From contig JAPXOZ010000013.1 of NCBI GenBank assembly GCA_033811195.1, forward strand, positions 1 to 59,854: a DNA stretch of 59,854 nt, read 5' to 3'. Position numbers and translations under genes: made by a program. The stretch comes from Cacconaster sp033811195. Its GTDB lineage: Bacteria > Bacteroidota > Bacteroidia > Bacteroidales > UBA932. The notes beneath the pieces were generated by a model. That model was not told where the DNA came from. It searched no databases and worked only from the letters and a program-made list of their open reading frames with translations. Of this stretch, positions 17,564-26,497 are shown one piece after another (within the stretch, counting starts at the first letter, position 1; every line of letters begins with the position of its first letter).

Positions 17564-18460
17564 ATGAGCGTTTTAATTACAATTTCGTCATTATCCGAGA
17601 AAGAGGGATTCGTTGACTGGGGATTTGCGCCGGTAGCGGAGATTGGAGAGAGCTATAGTCGATTCAGTGATTATATCTCCCGTGGAGAAAATGCCGATAT
17701 GGGATATCTTGCAAGAAACATGGAGAAAAGGAAGGATCCCTCGTTGCTCGTTCCGGGTGCCCGTTCGGTAATCAGCTTTTTGGCTCCATACAGCAGTATA
17801 AAAAGCTCAGTGGCTGCATTTGCCCTTGGGGAAGATTATCACGATGTAATAAAAGATAAACTCCGTAGAATCTCACTTCACCTGTCGCAAGAATGCGCTA
17901 AGCATGGGTTGGAGTATCAAGGACGCTGTTTTACCGACAGCGCACCTGTGATGGAGCGCTATTGGGCCGCCGAAGCGGGATTGGGTTTTATCGGGCGCAA
18001 TAACTTCCTTATATCGCCGAAGCACGGGCTGCGCACCCTTATCGGGGTAATTATCTGCAATATTCCACCTGAGTGGCTCGGAGAGCGAAAGGAGAAAATT
18101 GCAGAGGGTTGTGGGGAGTGCCGGCGCTGTATAGATGCCTGTCCTGAAGGTGCACTCTATGCCCCTTTCCGGCTGGATGCGCGCAAATGTATCTCCTACC
18201 ACACCATTGAATCGCATGAGCTCTATTCCGCCCGCCCTGTGGAATACAAAGGTCAGATTTTCGGCTGCGAAATTTGTCTTCGCGCCTGTCCCTATGACCG
18301 CGAGTCCGAAGGATGGGAGGAATTGCGTACTAATGCGGAGGAGATACTATCCAAGAGTCCTCAGGATTGGCTTGATATGGATGAAAAAGAATTTAAGGAA
18401 CGGTTTGGCGATACACCTTTAATCCGCACCGGCCTTGATAAAATAAAGAACAATTTATGA
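17564..18460 (+). CDS. queG: Epoxyqueuosine reductase
   Basis: Performs the last step of queuosine biosynthesis, reducing epoxyqueuosine in tRNA with a cobalamin cofactor and two [4Fe-4S] clusters. Evidence: the N-terminal fold with PGARSVISFLAPY, the motif GLGFIGRNNFLISPKHG, and two iron-sulfur motifs (CGECRRCIDACPEGAL and CEICLRACPYDRES). At 298 residues it is the short form, without the C-terminal HEAT-like repeats of longer homologues. The queuosine pathway gene tgt is also in the window, 6 kb further on. The next gene overlaps its end by 4 bp. Confidence 0.95.
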   Translation: MSVLITISSLSEKEGFVDWGFAPVAEIGESYSRFSDYISRGENADMGYLARNMEKRKDPSLLVPGARSVISFLAPYSSIKSSVAAFALGEDYHDVIKDKLRRISLHLSQECAKHGLEYQGRCFTDSAPVMERYWAAEAGLGFIGRNNFLISPKHGLRTLIGVIICNIPPEWLGERKEKIAEGCGECRRCIDACPEGALYAPFRLDARKCISYHTIESHELYSARPVEYKGQIFGCEICLRACPYDRESEGWEELRTNAEEILSKSPQDWLDMDEKEFKERFGDTPLIRTGLDKIKNNL

Positions 18461-19314
18461 TGAAACTGCAAACCCTGGTAGAGTGCGCTCCCCTGAAAGA
18501 GCGGCTCGGATATAAGAATAAATATTTATTTATAGGCTCCTGCTTTGCTGCCGAGATCGGCTCCATGATGAAGGATCTGGGATTTGATGTATTGTTGAAC
18601 CCCTTCGGTGTGCTCTATAACCCCGCTTCCATCTATTCTTCCATAAATAGGCTAGCTTCTGGCGCCCCATTTGCCGAAGAGGATATCGTCGCAGATAACG
18701 GGCGCCACACCTCATTTTTCCATCACAGCACCTTTACAAGAGGGAATGCAGAAGAGTTTCTGGCCAACGCCAATGCTTCTCTGGAGCGGGATAGCGCAAG
18801 GTTTACCGCTGTCGATACCTGCGTGGTGACTCTCGGAACTGCCTGGGTTTTCAGACATTTGGAGCGCGATATAATTGTTTCCAATTGCCATAAGATCCAT
18901 CCGGCGCAATTCCGCAGAGAGCGTCTTGAGACCGAAGAAGTAACAGCTCTTTTGTGCGAAATTGTAGAAGCGCACCCTGACAAAAAGTGGATATTTACCG
19001 TAAGTCCCATAAGGCACCTAAAGGATACTGCACATGGTAATCAGCTCAGCAAATCGATTCTTTTGCTTGCAATCGACCGCCTGCAACAGCTTCATCCGGA
19101 AGTGGAATATTTCCCGGCTTATGAGATTATGATGGATGAGTTGCGTGATTATCGCTTTTACGAGGAAAATATGACGCATCCTACCGACCAAAGTATCCGC
19201 TACATCTTTGATCGGTTCTGCGATTATGCAATAGATGATTCGGAAATGGCCGCGATTTCCGAAGCGCAGAAGCGTCTGAAGGCATCGCGGCACATCAGTT
19301 TTACTTCGAAGTAA
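18457..19314 (+). CDS. GSCFA domain protein (SGNH-like putative hydrolase)
   Basis: The motif GSCFAAEIG near residue 27 defines the GSCFA family, a Bacteroidota/Proteobacteria family related to SGNH/GDSL esterases. Other features are NPFGVLYNPASIY, HHSTFTRGN, VVTLGTAWVF, and FTVSPIRHLKD, with TVSP-x-RH as the second conserved block. The 285-residue length is normal. Substrate unknown; a role in polysaccharide or cell-wall deacylation is only suggested by the fold. The gene starts 4 bp inside queG, and its last 14 bp overlap the 3' end of the convergent alpha-2-macroglobulin gene. Confidence 0.88.
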   Translation: MMKLQTLVECAPLKERLGYKNKYLFIGSCFAAEIGSMMKDLGFDVLLNPFGVLYNPASIYSSINRLASGAPFAEEDIVADNGRHTSFFHHSTFTRGNAEEFLANANASLERDSARFTAVDTCVVTLGTAWVFRHLERDIIVSNCHKIHPAQFRRERLETEEVTALLCEIVEAHPDKKWIFTVSPIRHLKDTAHGNQLSKSILLLAIDRLQQLHPEVEYFPAYEIMMDELRDYRFYEENMTHPTDQSIRYIFDRFCDYAIDDSEMAAISEAQKRLKASRHISFTSK

Positions 19315-22300
19315 TCTTCATAGAGCCTGTATGCCCTCTGTATTCATTTGCATAGAGCGATTCTATCTCCACGAGTGATGTTGAGAAAGTGCCCTCCTGC
19401 GTGATATAAAAACGTTCTTCGATGGTCAGATTTCCTTCGGGCAACAGCTCAAAATAGTAATTGGTGAGTGACTCATGCTGCTCCTTGTAAAATTCTCCCC
19501 AAAATCCTGTAAAGAAGAATGATCTCTCATCCAATGGATAGAAACAGGCGGGACGCATCGCTTTCATCCTAACAAAACTGCGATTCTCGCTATTCTTGAT
19601 ATAATATCGGGCAATAATCTCGTCTCCTACATTGAGTTTGTCGCCATCTATTATAATTTTCGAATCAGAGGCTCTTACAAATTCACGGGTGACCTCGAGT
19701 TCATTTGCCGCAGGCTTGACATCATCGATTACGGTATCATAAGTGTAATAAACTGCACCCAGTTTGAGATCTTTTGCACCGCTGGAAACCAGCGCATGCA
19801 CGGCGTCAGTAGTAGCGACTGTGTTTTCCCAGGCCTGGTTGTGTTTCTGAAGCAGCATCCACAGTGCCAACGAATCCACCATCTCTTTTTCACCGAGCCT
19901 AGCGAAGAGGGTCATCAGTTTGGCATGAGCGTAGATTTCGCTATTCATAAGACCTCTGAAAGGCATTACCGCATTGGGGAAATAGCATCCAATTGTAGAA
20001 TTAACCACCGCATAATCCTTGAGCGAAGCATTGAGATCGGCAATTCGCGAGTCGAACTTATTTTGCCAGAAACTAGTCCCCTTACAGTTGAGCAATATAT
20101 GGGCGAGTCGAGCTTTATTCAAAATAGCAATCTTTTGCCATCCTTCTGCAGTATCAGAAAGGAATTTGTCAAAGGCGGTCGAGGCTTTCCCCTTCATTTG
20201 GAACTCCGGATAGTGGCTGCGCACATAGAAGCGGTCTATGAAGTTAAAGGAATTATATCCCTCGCGACTGTAGGATTCGCGAATCCTGCCATCGATGTAA
20301 CCTACTGCACCTTCCACAAGTGTTTTCTCCGCCTCACTAAACTCTATCGCACCGAAATCTCGTAATTGGCTCATTTTTTCCAGGAAAAACAGCGTAATCC
20401 GCTCTGAAGAGGGCATACCGTCGAACCAAGCGAAACCGCCATCGGAATTTTGAAATTTCGAGATTGCTCTTATCGCCTCATCGCGGAACCTCTCCACCGA
20501 TGCGCTATCCACTTCCTTCTGATCCAAGGTCAGTACTTTTGCTCTCATCTGATTTATGTAGAGAGCTACAGTCCAATCTATCGCATTTTTGGATTCAGGC
20601 TTTGAAACCACCGGCAGAGCCTCTTTCACGGCAGTAAGTGTGGAGTATGTAGCATGTTCGATCCGCGGATTGCGTGCCTTGATGCGTTTGTGGAGCTGAT
20701 CCTCATAATATTTGTGGCCGTGAAGCCCGCCTATTACAAAGGAGGCTGCTTCGGTAATGGTAATCTCCTTCGGAAGAATGGTTACAATATGTTGCTCGCC
20801 ATCACTGTAATTGCCCGCTTTAAAACGGATAACAACTCCGAGTTTACTAACATTTTCGGGCGAAGTGATGCTCCAGGAAATCTCCTTCTGCCCGCCGACG
20901 GCAAGTGTCAAAGCCCTGGGGTCAGTATCTTTGATAGGGAGTTTCTCCCCTGTTTCCTCGTTATAAAACTCTATATAACCATTGCCATTAAGCTGTTCAT
21001 CGCTGAGATTGACCACTTTGCTCTTAATGACAATTTTGTCGCCCTCGCGTATAAAGAGAGGAATATTCGGAACAACCATCAGCTCTTTGCGCACTATCAA
21101 TGAGCGTTCGGCTTTACCGGTTTTAAGGGACTTGTCGTAGCCCATCACCAGCACACGGAAAGTCGAAAGAAGATCCCCTGTAGTATATTCCACCTCCACT
21201 TTTCCATCACGATCACTCCTGAGATGAGGATAAAATGCGATAAGCTCGCCGAATTGCGACCTTACAGTCATCTCTTCAGCCTCTTGTCCGGTCACTGCTT
21301 CTCCATCAATGGACTCCTTTTGTACAACAAACGAATCCTCCATTAATGGTGCAGATTCGCGTACATCGTTGGTCATAGCCATTGCAACACTCTTTGAAGC
21401 CTTTTCCTGGACTGAGAGCCGAAATCCATAATAGGGACGATAGGAGTGACCAAGAGTTGTCCTTATATAAGGTGCGGAGTTGTACACCTTTACAGATAGC
21501 GGGCTGAATGAGAATGAATTGGCTCCATATCTGTCGGTGGTCTTATCAAAAATTGAAACCACATATTCAGCATCAGGAGTTCCGCTAATGGTAAATTTTT
21601 CTTTGGTTCGTGGCCCGGTGCAATCTCTGAACGATTCAATGCCAACATTGAAAAGAACTTTGTCCGGACGGGAGAATTCATATTGATTATCAATGACCTC
21701 TCCATTGCGGAAGCCGAAAAGGGACATTTTAACCGAACTGCGATATTCCTCCTTGTAAGGCAGGGAAATTCTCACTACCTCATTTTTGAGATGTAGAGAT
21801 TCCCTGTGGTGGCATTTGTGATTGTCAAAAAGACCCATTTCCAACCAAAGATTATCTTCAGTAGTACCTATCAGGAACTCTATGCCATTTTCGGTAACAA
21901 TAGGATAGTAGAAATAGACCGCTTTGACCGGCAATTGTTTTTCATTCGTATCAAAAATCACAATTTCTGTTTTGCCATATATCTCAATCCCCCTATAAAC
22001 GCTCTTATAGGCCAGTGTATATGCACCGGACTTTACAGAAGCAAAATCAAAGGGAATCTCCCTATTTGATGAGACTGTTTCGCTTCCAACAACCTGCCCA
22101 TCTTGCAACAGAGAATAAGTAACCTCCGTGTCATAGGGACGATAGTTCAGATTATCCACTGTAAATGTAACTGCCTTAACTTCATTTTTCTCCACAATCA
22201 CCCTTGAAACATTGCTATCAGAATCTTTGTAACTTTGTGAAATAGGAGTAGAAAAGCGAAGTCCCATTACCAAAGGAATGTCGGAAACCCTGACTGTAGT

Positions 22301-24151
22301 GCTCTTGCTGTGAGTCTCTCCCTGAGGGTCTGTCACTTTAGCATCTATCACAAATGCAATCACATCTTCCGAATGAAATTTGGGATTGAATTGCTCTCCG
22401 GCAGGATGTTCCGCAATAAAGGATATTTCAAAACATCCGTCATTGTCTGACAAAACCTCTCCGGAGGCTACCTCTTCACCATAAGAATAGAAGTTGGATT
22501 TACGGCCCGGATACCATACCGAACGGCGTGTTACAGAGTATTCTACTTTGCATCCTGCAATGGAATAGCCTGCAAAGCTCTCCACGGTTCCTTTTTGACG
22601 CACGATATCTGAAAAGATGTAAACTCCCTCATTTGGTTCCAATTTGAAATCAAAATTGGGTCTTTTATAGGTCTCAACGCGCACATCGCTAAGGTGGCGG
22701 TACCCTGACATAATATGGTATTTACCGTTTTTACTCCCTTCAGGGATTGTAAAAAAACCGCTGGCGGATCCCATGTCATTTGTCACCACTTTGAAGGTAG
22801 CAAATGGTTTGTTATCGGAAGTATGGCGTATCGAGAGTTCTATTGGCTTATTAGCCAGAACCCGGCCCTTTTCTCTATTGCTCTCATAGTGAATAACCTT
22901 AAAAAAGATGGTATCAGAGGGTTTATAGAGCTTGCGATCCGTATAGAGCGACATCTCTTCCAACATACGACCCTGTCCGCTCTCAGTTTCAACACTATAA
23001 TTATCTACCGAGAGCAGAGGCGCATAGATATCCTTGCCGGCAGAGACCCTGAGGGCCCAGTCTATATATTCTCTCCCTTTCTTTTGTTCGAATTTCAGAG
23101 GCAGCTCTGTGAATCCCTTCTGAGTGACTATGGCCTTCTTTGCAGGAGTTATTCTCGTAACACTACCCCGATCCCTTCTGCCCGGATTGCTGTAGGACTC
23201 AGCCAAAATCTCTTTAAAAGGCTCACCGGTAACGATGTCAGCTGCATATATTTCCTGAACATTGCCCACCTTGCGGAGTCCGGTGGCTACAGAGCTGACA
23301 CAAATATCTGTATATGAATCGTGTTTTCCGGAGTGGAAACGTAACACATAATTGCCTGCTTCCCCACAGGAAATGGTATCTCGCTTTTCACTCGGAATAT
23401 TGTACTCATTTGGCATATCGTATGTGCGGGAAGAAACTTTAGTGGAGATGCGTTTGAGATTGAACAAACCAAGTTTGTAGCCCTCTTGCCAGAAGCAATT
23501 GTCATTGAGACGGTATATATCTAGAGTAACACTGCTGAGATTACGTGTACTGATCCGAATCGCTACATCTTGATTCGGGACATATTGGTTTCTAGAGTTA
23601 CTTATATATCCCGACAAATCCTCTGAGTCCATACTCTCTACTATCCCTTTCACGTTGTCGTAATAGTATTCTTTAGAAGAATGTCCCTTTAACAGGTCAG
23701 TACAACGTGATCTGAAGGCCAGATAGTCAGCACCGCTCTTTTCATACCGGCGGTCTATATTGCGTTTTTCCTCCAATAGTTTGTGATAATGTAGCCTTAA
23801 AACCCTCGGATGATCCGAATATTTGGCTATGCTTCCATCGAGGTCTCCTAATATAATACTCAGCTGATGATCTACAGTAGAATAGTATGGACCTGCCTCT
23901 TTCCAATTGTATTGGCGAAGTTGATCCAACTTTGTCTCGTAGATGACGAGCAATTCAAGGCCGTCATCCGCATTTTTTGCGAGAGCTTCGAGTTCGTCAA
24001 GATATTTGACGGCAGTCTGGGGAAGACCTTTTTTTAAAGCCTTCTCTACTTTAGCCCATAAGTCGCTGTAATCGACAGATTTGTAAGATTTTGCGTTTAT
24101 CATGGATGTCATAGGTATTATCAACAATAAAAAAGTAAGCAATCGTTTCAT
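19301..24151 (-). CDS. Alpha-2-macroglobulin family protein without a thioester motif
   Basis: A 1616-residue exported protein with an N-terminal signal peptide. A long N-terminal region carries MG-type beta domains (YTDRKLYKPSDTIFFKVI marks MG2). A carboxypeptidase-regulatory-like turn and the A2M core with FYPHLRSDRDGKVEVEYT follow, then an alpha/alpha barrel region (about residues 1170-1450). In related bacterial proteins a CxEQ thioester sits at the start of that barrel. Here the equivalent position reads PVVSKPESKNAIDW, with no such motif. The protein therefore cannot trap proteases covalently in the usual way. Bacterial homologues are periplasmic and often work with PBP1C; no PBP1C is nearby. 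Confidence 0.9.
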   Translation of the reverse strand: MKRLLTFLLLIIPMTSMINAKSYKSVDYSDLWAKVEKALKKGLPQTAVKYLDELEALAKNADDGLELLVIYETKLDQLRQYNWKEAGPYYSTVDHQLSIILGDLDGSIAKYSDHPRVLRLHYHKLLEEKRNIDRRYEKSGADYLAFRSRCTDLLKGHSSKEYYYDNVKGIVESMDSEDLSGYISNSRNQYVPNQDVAIRISTRNLSSVTLDIYRLNDNCFWQEGYKLGLFNLKRISTKVSSRTYDMPNEYNIPSEKRDTISCGEAGNYVLRFHSGKHDSYTDICVSSVATGLRKVGNVQEIYAADIVTGEPFKEILAESYSNPGRRDRGSVTRITPAKKAIVTQKGFTELPLKFEQKKGREYIDWALRVSAGKDIYAPLLSVDNYSVETESGQGRMLEEMSLYTDRKLYKPSDTIFFKVIHYESNREKGRVLANKPIELSIRHTSDNKPFATFKVVTNDMGSASGFFTIPEGSKNGKYHIMSGYRHLSDVRVETYKRPNFDFKLEPNEGVYIFSDIVRQKGTVESFAGYSIAGCKVEYSVTRRSVWYPGRKSNFYSYGEEVASGEVLSDNDGCFEISFIAEHPAGEQFNPKFHSEDVIAFVIDAKVTDPQGETHSKSTTVRVSDIPLVMGLRFSTPISQSYKDSDSNVSRVIVEKNEVKAVTFTVDNLNYRPYDTEVTYSLLQDGQVVGSETVSSNREIPFDFASVKSGAYTLAYKSVYRGIEIYGKTEIVIFDTNEKQLPVKAVYFYYPIVTENGIEFLIGTTEDNLWLEMGLFDNHKCHHRESLHLKNEVVRISLPYKEEYRSSVKMSLFGFRNGEVIDNQYEFSRPDKVLFNVGIESFRDCTGPRTKEKFTISGTPDAEYVVSIFDKTTDRYGANSFSFSPLSVKVYNSAPYIRTTLGHSYRPYYGFRLSVQEKASKSVAMAMTNDVRESAPLMEDSFVVQKESIDGEAVTGQEAEEMTVRSQFGELIAFYPHLRSDRDGKVEVEYTTGDLLSTFRVLVMGYDKSLKTGKAERSLIVRKELMVVPNIPLFIREGDKIVIKSKVVNLSDEQLNGNGYIEFYNEETGEKLPIKDTDPRALTLAVGGQKEISWSITSPENVSKLGVVIRFKAGNYSDGEQHIVTILPKEITITEAASFVIGGLHGHKYYEDQLHKRIKARNPRIEHATYSTLTAVKEALPVVSKPESKNAIDWTVALYINQMRAKVLTLDQKEVDSASVERFRDEAIRAISKFQNSDGGFAWFDGMPSSERITLFFLEKMSQLRDFGAIEFSEAEKTLVEGAVGYIDGRIRESYSREGYNSFNFIDRFYVRSHYPEFQMKGKASTAFDKFLSDTAEGWQKIAILNKARLAHILLNCKGTSFWQNKFDSRIADLNASLKDYAVVNSTIGCYFPNAVMPFRGLMNSEIYAHAKLMTLFARLGEKEMVDSLALWMLLQKHNQAWENTVATTDAVHALVSSGAKDLKLGAVYYTYDTVIDDVKPAANELEVTREFVRASDSKIIIDGDKLNVGDEIIARYYIKNSENRSFVRMKAMRPACFYPLDERSFFFTGFWGEFYKEQHESLTNYYFELLPEGNLTIEERFYITQEGTFSTSLVEIESLYANEYRGHTGSMKITSK

Positions 24152-24186
24152 AACCTCTTGATTTTATGTTTAATCAATAGTGTTTC

Positions 24187-24194
24187 CAAAAATA
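24187..24194 (-). promoter_or_regulatory. -7 box of the alpha-2-macroglobulin gene promoter
   Basis: Minus-strand TATTTTTG matches TAnnTTTG and gives a leader of about 30 nt to the ATG at 24151. It shares an 85-bp divergent gap with the tgt promoter. Confidence 0.55.
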
Positions 24195-24208
24195 TGCCAT
24201 TATTTTCA

Positions 24209-24216
24209 TACCTTTG
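24209..24216 (+). promoter_or_regulatory. -7 box of the tgt promoter
   Basis: TACCTTTG matches TAnnTTTG, 20 bp before the tgt ATG. A weak -33-like TTTC (24183-24186) lies 22 bp upstream of it. The two divergent -7 boxes are only 14 bp apart. Confidence 0.55.
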
Positions 24217-24236
24217 CTCAAATTTAACAAAAGTAG

Positions 24237-25370
24237 ATGAGATTCACGCTACAGGCGAAAGATACAAGTGGTACAGACGCAAGATGCGGAGTGATAGAAA
24301 CCGACCACGGAAGGATTGAAACCCCGATTTTCATGCCAGTTGGCACAGTGGGTTCTGTAAAGGGAGTCTATCACCGCGATCTTGAGGAAGATATCGGTGC
24401 TGAGATAATTCTGGGTAATACCTATCATCTCTACCTTCGTCCCGGACTCGATATTCTCCGTCAGGCGGGTGGACTGCACAAGTTCATCTCCTGGGATAAA
24501 CCTATATTGACCGATAGTGGAGGATTCCAGGTGTTTTCGCTGGCGCAGTGCCGCAAACTCACCGATGAGGGATATGAATTCCAGTCGCACATCGATGGTT
24601 CAAGGCACATTTTTACTCCGGAAAATAATGTCGATATCCAACGCATCATAGGTGCGGACATTATAATGGCTCTCGATGAGTGCTGTCCGGGCGACGCTGA
24701 TTACAAATATGCTTCCGAATCGCTTAACCTCACTCTGAAGTGGCTTAAGCGTTGCATAGATCGATTTGACAGCACGGAACCCCTTTATGGCCACCATCAG
24801 GCCTTCTTCCCGATAGTCCAGGGATGCATCTATCCCGATCTAAGACGCAAGGCTACAGAGGAGCTTACAGCTCTGGAAAGGGAGGGCTACGCCATCGGTG
24901 GACTCTCGGTGGGTGAACCCACCGAACTGATGTACCAAATGATAGAGGAGGTGCACCCGATTCTGCCACAGGATAAGCCTCGATATCTGATGGGAGTAGG
25001 CACTCCGGCCAATATTCTTGAGGCAATTGCTCGTGGCATCGATATGTTTGACTGTGTTATGCCTACACGTAACGGACGCAACGGAATGCTTTTCACAAGT
25101 GAAGGCATTATCAATATCCGCAACCGTAAATGGGCCGATGACTTCTCTCTCATAGATCCCGATGGTACATCTTTTGTTGACAGGAGATACACCAAGGCCT
25201 ATTTGAGACATCTCTTTATTGCCGGAGAGATGCTTGGAGCACAGATTGCAAGTGAACACAATCTTGCATTCTACCTCAACCTTGTAAAAATGTCCCGTGA
25301 GCATATCCTCAAAGGAGACTTCAACTCTTGGAAATGTACGATGATCGCAAAACTGGAAACAAGACTTTAA
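24237..25370 (+). CDS. tgt: Queuine tRNA-ribosyltransferase (TGT), lacking the zinc cysteines
   Basis: Exchanges guanine 34 for preQ1 in tRNAs with GUN anticodons. The 377-residue protein carries the catalytic aspartates in LTDSGGFQVFSL (Asp93) and GIDMFDCVMPTRNGRNG (Asp272), and the substrate-site segment GGLSVGE. In most bacterial TGTs a structural zinc is held by CxCxxC plus a histidine about 26 residues later. Here that stretch is IDPDGTSFVDRRYTKAYLRHL, with no cysteine, although the later histidine (EHNL, His341) is kept. The fold around it is otherwise conserved. First gene of a three-gene operon. Confidence 0.95.
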   Translation: MRFTLQAKDTSGTDARCGVIETDHGRIETPIFMPVGTVGSVKGVYHRDLEEDIGAEIILGNTYHLYLRPGLDILRQAGGLHKFISWDKPILTDSGGFQVFSLAQCRKLTDEGYEFQSHIDGSRHIFTPENNVDIQRIIGADIIMALDECCPGDADYKYASESLNLTLKWLKRCIDRFDSTEPLYGHHQAFFPIVQGCIYPDLRRKATEELTALEREGYAIGGLSVGEPTELMYQMIEEVHPILPQDKPRYLMGVGTPANILEAIARGIDMFDCVMPTRNGRNGMLFTSEGIINIRNRKWADDFSLIDPDGTSFVDRRYTKAYLRHLFIAGEMLGAQIASEHNLAFYLNLVKMSREHILKGDFNSWKCTMIAKLETRL

Positions 25371-25383
25371 CAGCTACGGCACG

Positions 25384-26481
25384 ATGAAGAAGCCCAAACT
25401 CAAAATACTGGACAAATACATTATCAGGAAGTTCATAGGAACCTATTTCTTTATCCTGATGATTGCCGTACTGATCATCATTATCTTCGACATCAGCGAA
25501 AAAATTGACAAATTCGTTGACAACAAGGTCCCTCTCAATGAGATTATATTCGATTATTTCGGAGGATTTATCCCCTGGATGCTAAATAGCTTCAGCCCTC
25601 TTTTCGTTTTCCTCTCTGTAATATTCTTCACCTCCAAACTGGCGCAGAGAAGCGAGATTATAGCAATGCTCTCGGGCGGAATCAGTTTTAACAGGATAAT
25701 GAGGCCCTATATGCTCTCTGCTGCTTTCATCGCAACATTCACTCTTGTACTGGGCCTTTTCATTATCCCTACTGCCAACCAGCACCGCCTCGAGTTTGAA
25801 AACAAATACATCAAACAGCAGCAAACAGCTTCAGCAACCAGCAAGATCCACTACCAGATAGCTCCGGGAGAGTTTGTATTTGTAGAGCAATTCAGCTCCT
25901 GGGCCAACACCGCATACAGATTCACTCTCGAGACCATCAAGGACAACCGTATTGTCTCTAAGCTTTCAGCCGAATCGGCAGTATGGGACACCACTTTCAA
26001 TGGATGGAAACTGCGCAACTGGTATATCAGGGATTTTTACAACGGAGAATCGGAAATGGTGCGTACCGGCAGGGAACTCGATACGGTGATTGATCTAACT
26101 ATAGAAGATTTCTACCGACGCAAGAACATCGCCGAATCCCTCTCCCACAAAGAACTCAACAAACTGATAGATGTACAGACCATGCGTGGAGATGCACTGG
26201 TGATGCACGCACTTATAGAAAAAAACAACCGTATCGCCATGCCCTTCTCGGCGTTTGTGCTGACGGTTATGGGCGTGTCCCTCTCATCCCGCAAACGGCG
26301 CGGGGGGATTGGACTCAACATCGGTATAGGCATAGCCTTGAGTTTCGCCTATATACTCTTTATGCGATTCAGCGAAATGCCTGTCCATACCGGCGCCCTA
26401 TCGCCGGCATTCGCACTTTGGCTACCAAATATAATATTCTCTGTAGTAGCACTGGTCCTTTACAGGATGGCACCGAAATAA
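25384..26481 (+). CDS. LptF/LptG family permease (lipopolysaccharide export)
   Basis: A 365-residue YjgP/YjgQ family membrane protein, the transmembrane half of the LptB2FG exporter that moves lipopolysaccharide to the periplasmic bridge. It has three N-terminal helices beginning KILDKYIIRKFIGTYFFI, a periplasmic beta-jellyroll (about residues 115-265), and three C-terminal helices ending SPAFALWLPNIIFSVVALVLY. Its opening closely resembles that of the permease part of the fusion protein at 11775, so the two are plausible partners. Whether this one is LptF or LptG cannot be told from sequence. It lies 13 bp after tgt, a common order in Bacteroidota. Confidence 0.92.
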   Translation: MKKPKLKILDKYIIRKFIGTYFFILMIAVLIIIIFDISEKIDKFVDNKVPLNEIIFDYFGGFIPWMLNSFSPLFVFLSVIFFTSKLAQRSEIIAMLSGGISFNRIMRPYMLSAAFIATFTLVLGLFIIPTANQHRLEFENKYIKQQQTASATSKIHYQIAPGEFVFVEQFSSWANTAYRFTLETIKDNRIVSKLSAESAVWDTTFNGWKLRNWYIRDFYNGESEMVRTGRELDTVIDLTIEDFYRRKNIAESLSHKELNKLIDVQTMRGDALVMHALIEKNNRIAMPFSAFVLTVMGVSLSSRKRRGGIGLNIGIGIALSFAYILFMRFSEMPVHTGALSPAFALWLPNIIFSVVALVLYRMAPK

Positions 26482-26497
26482 TTTTATACTTAACAAT

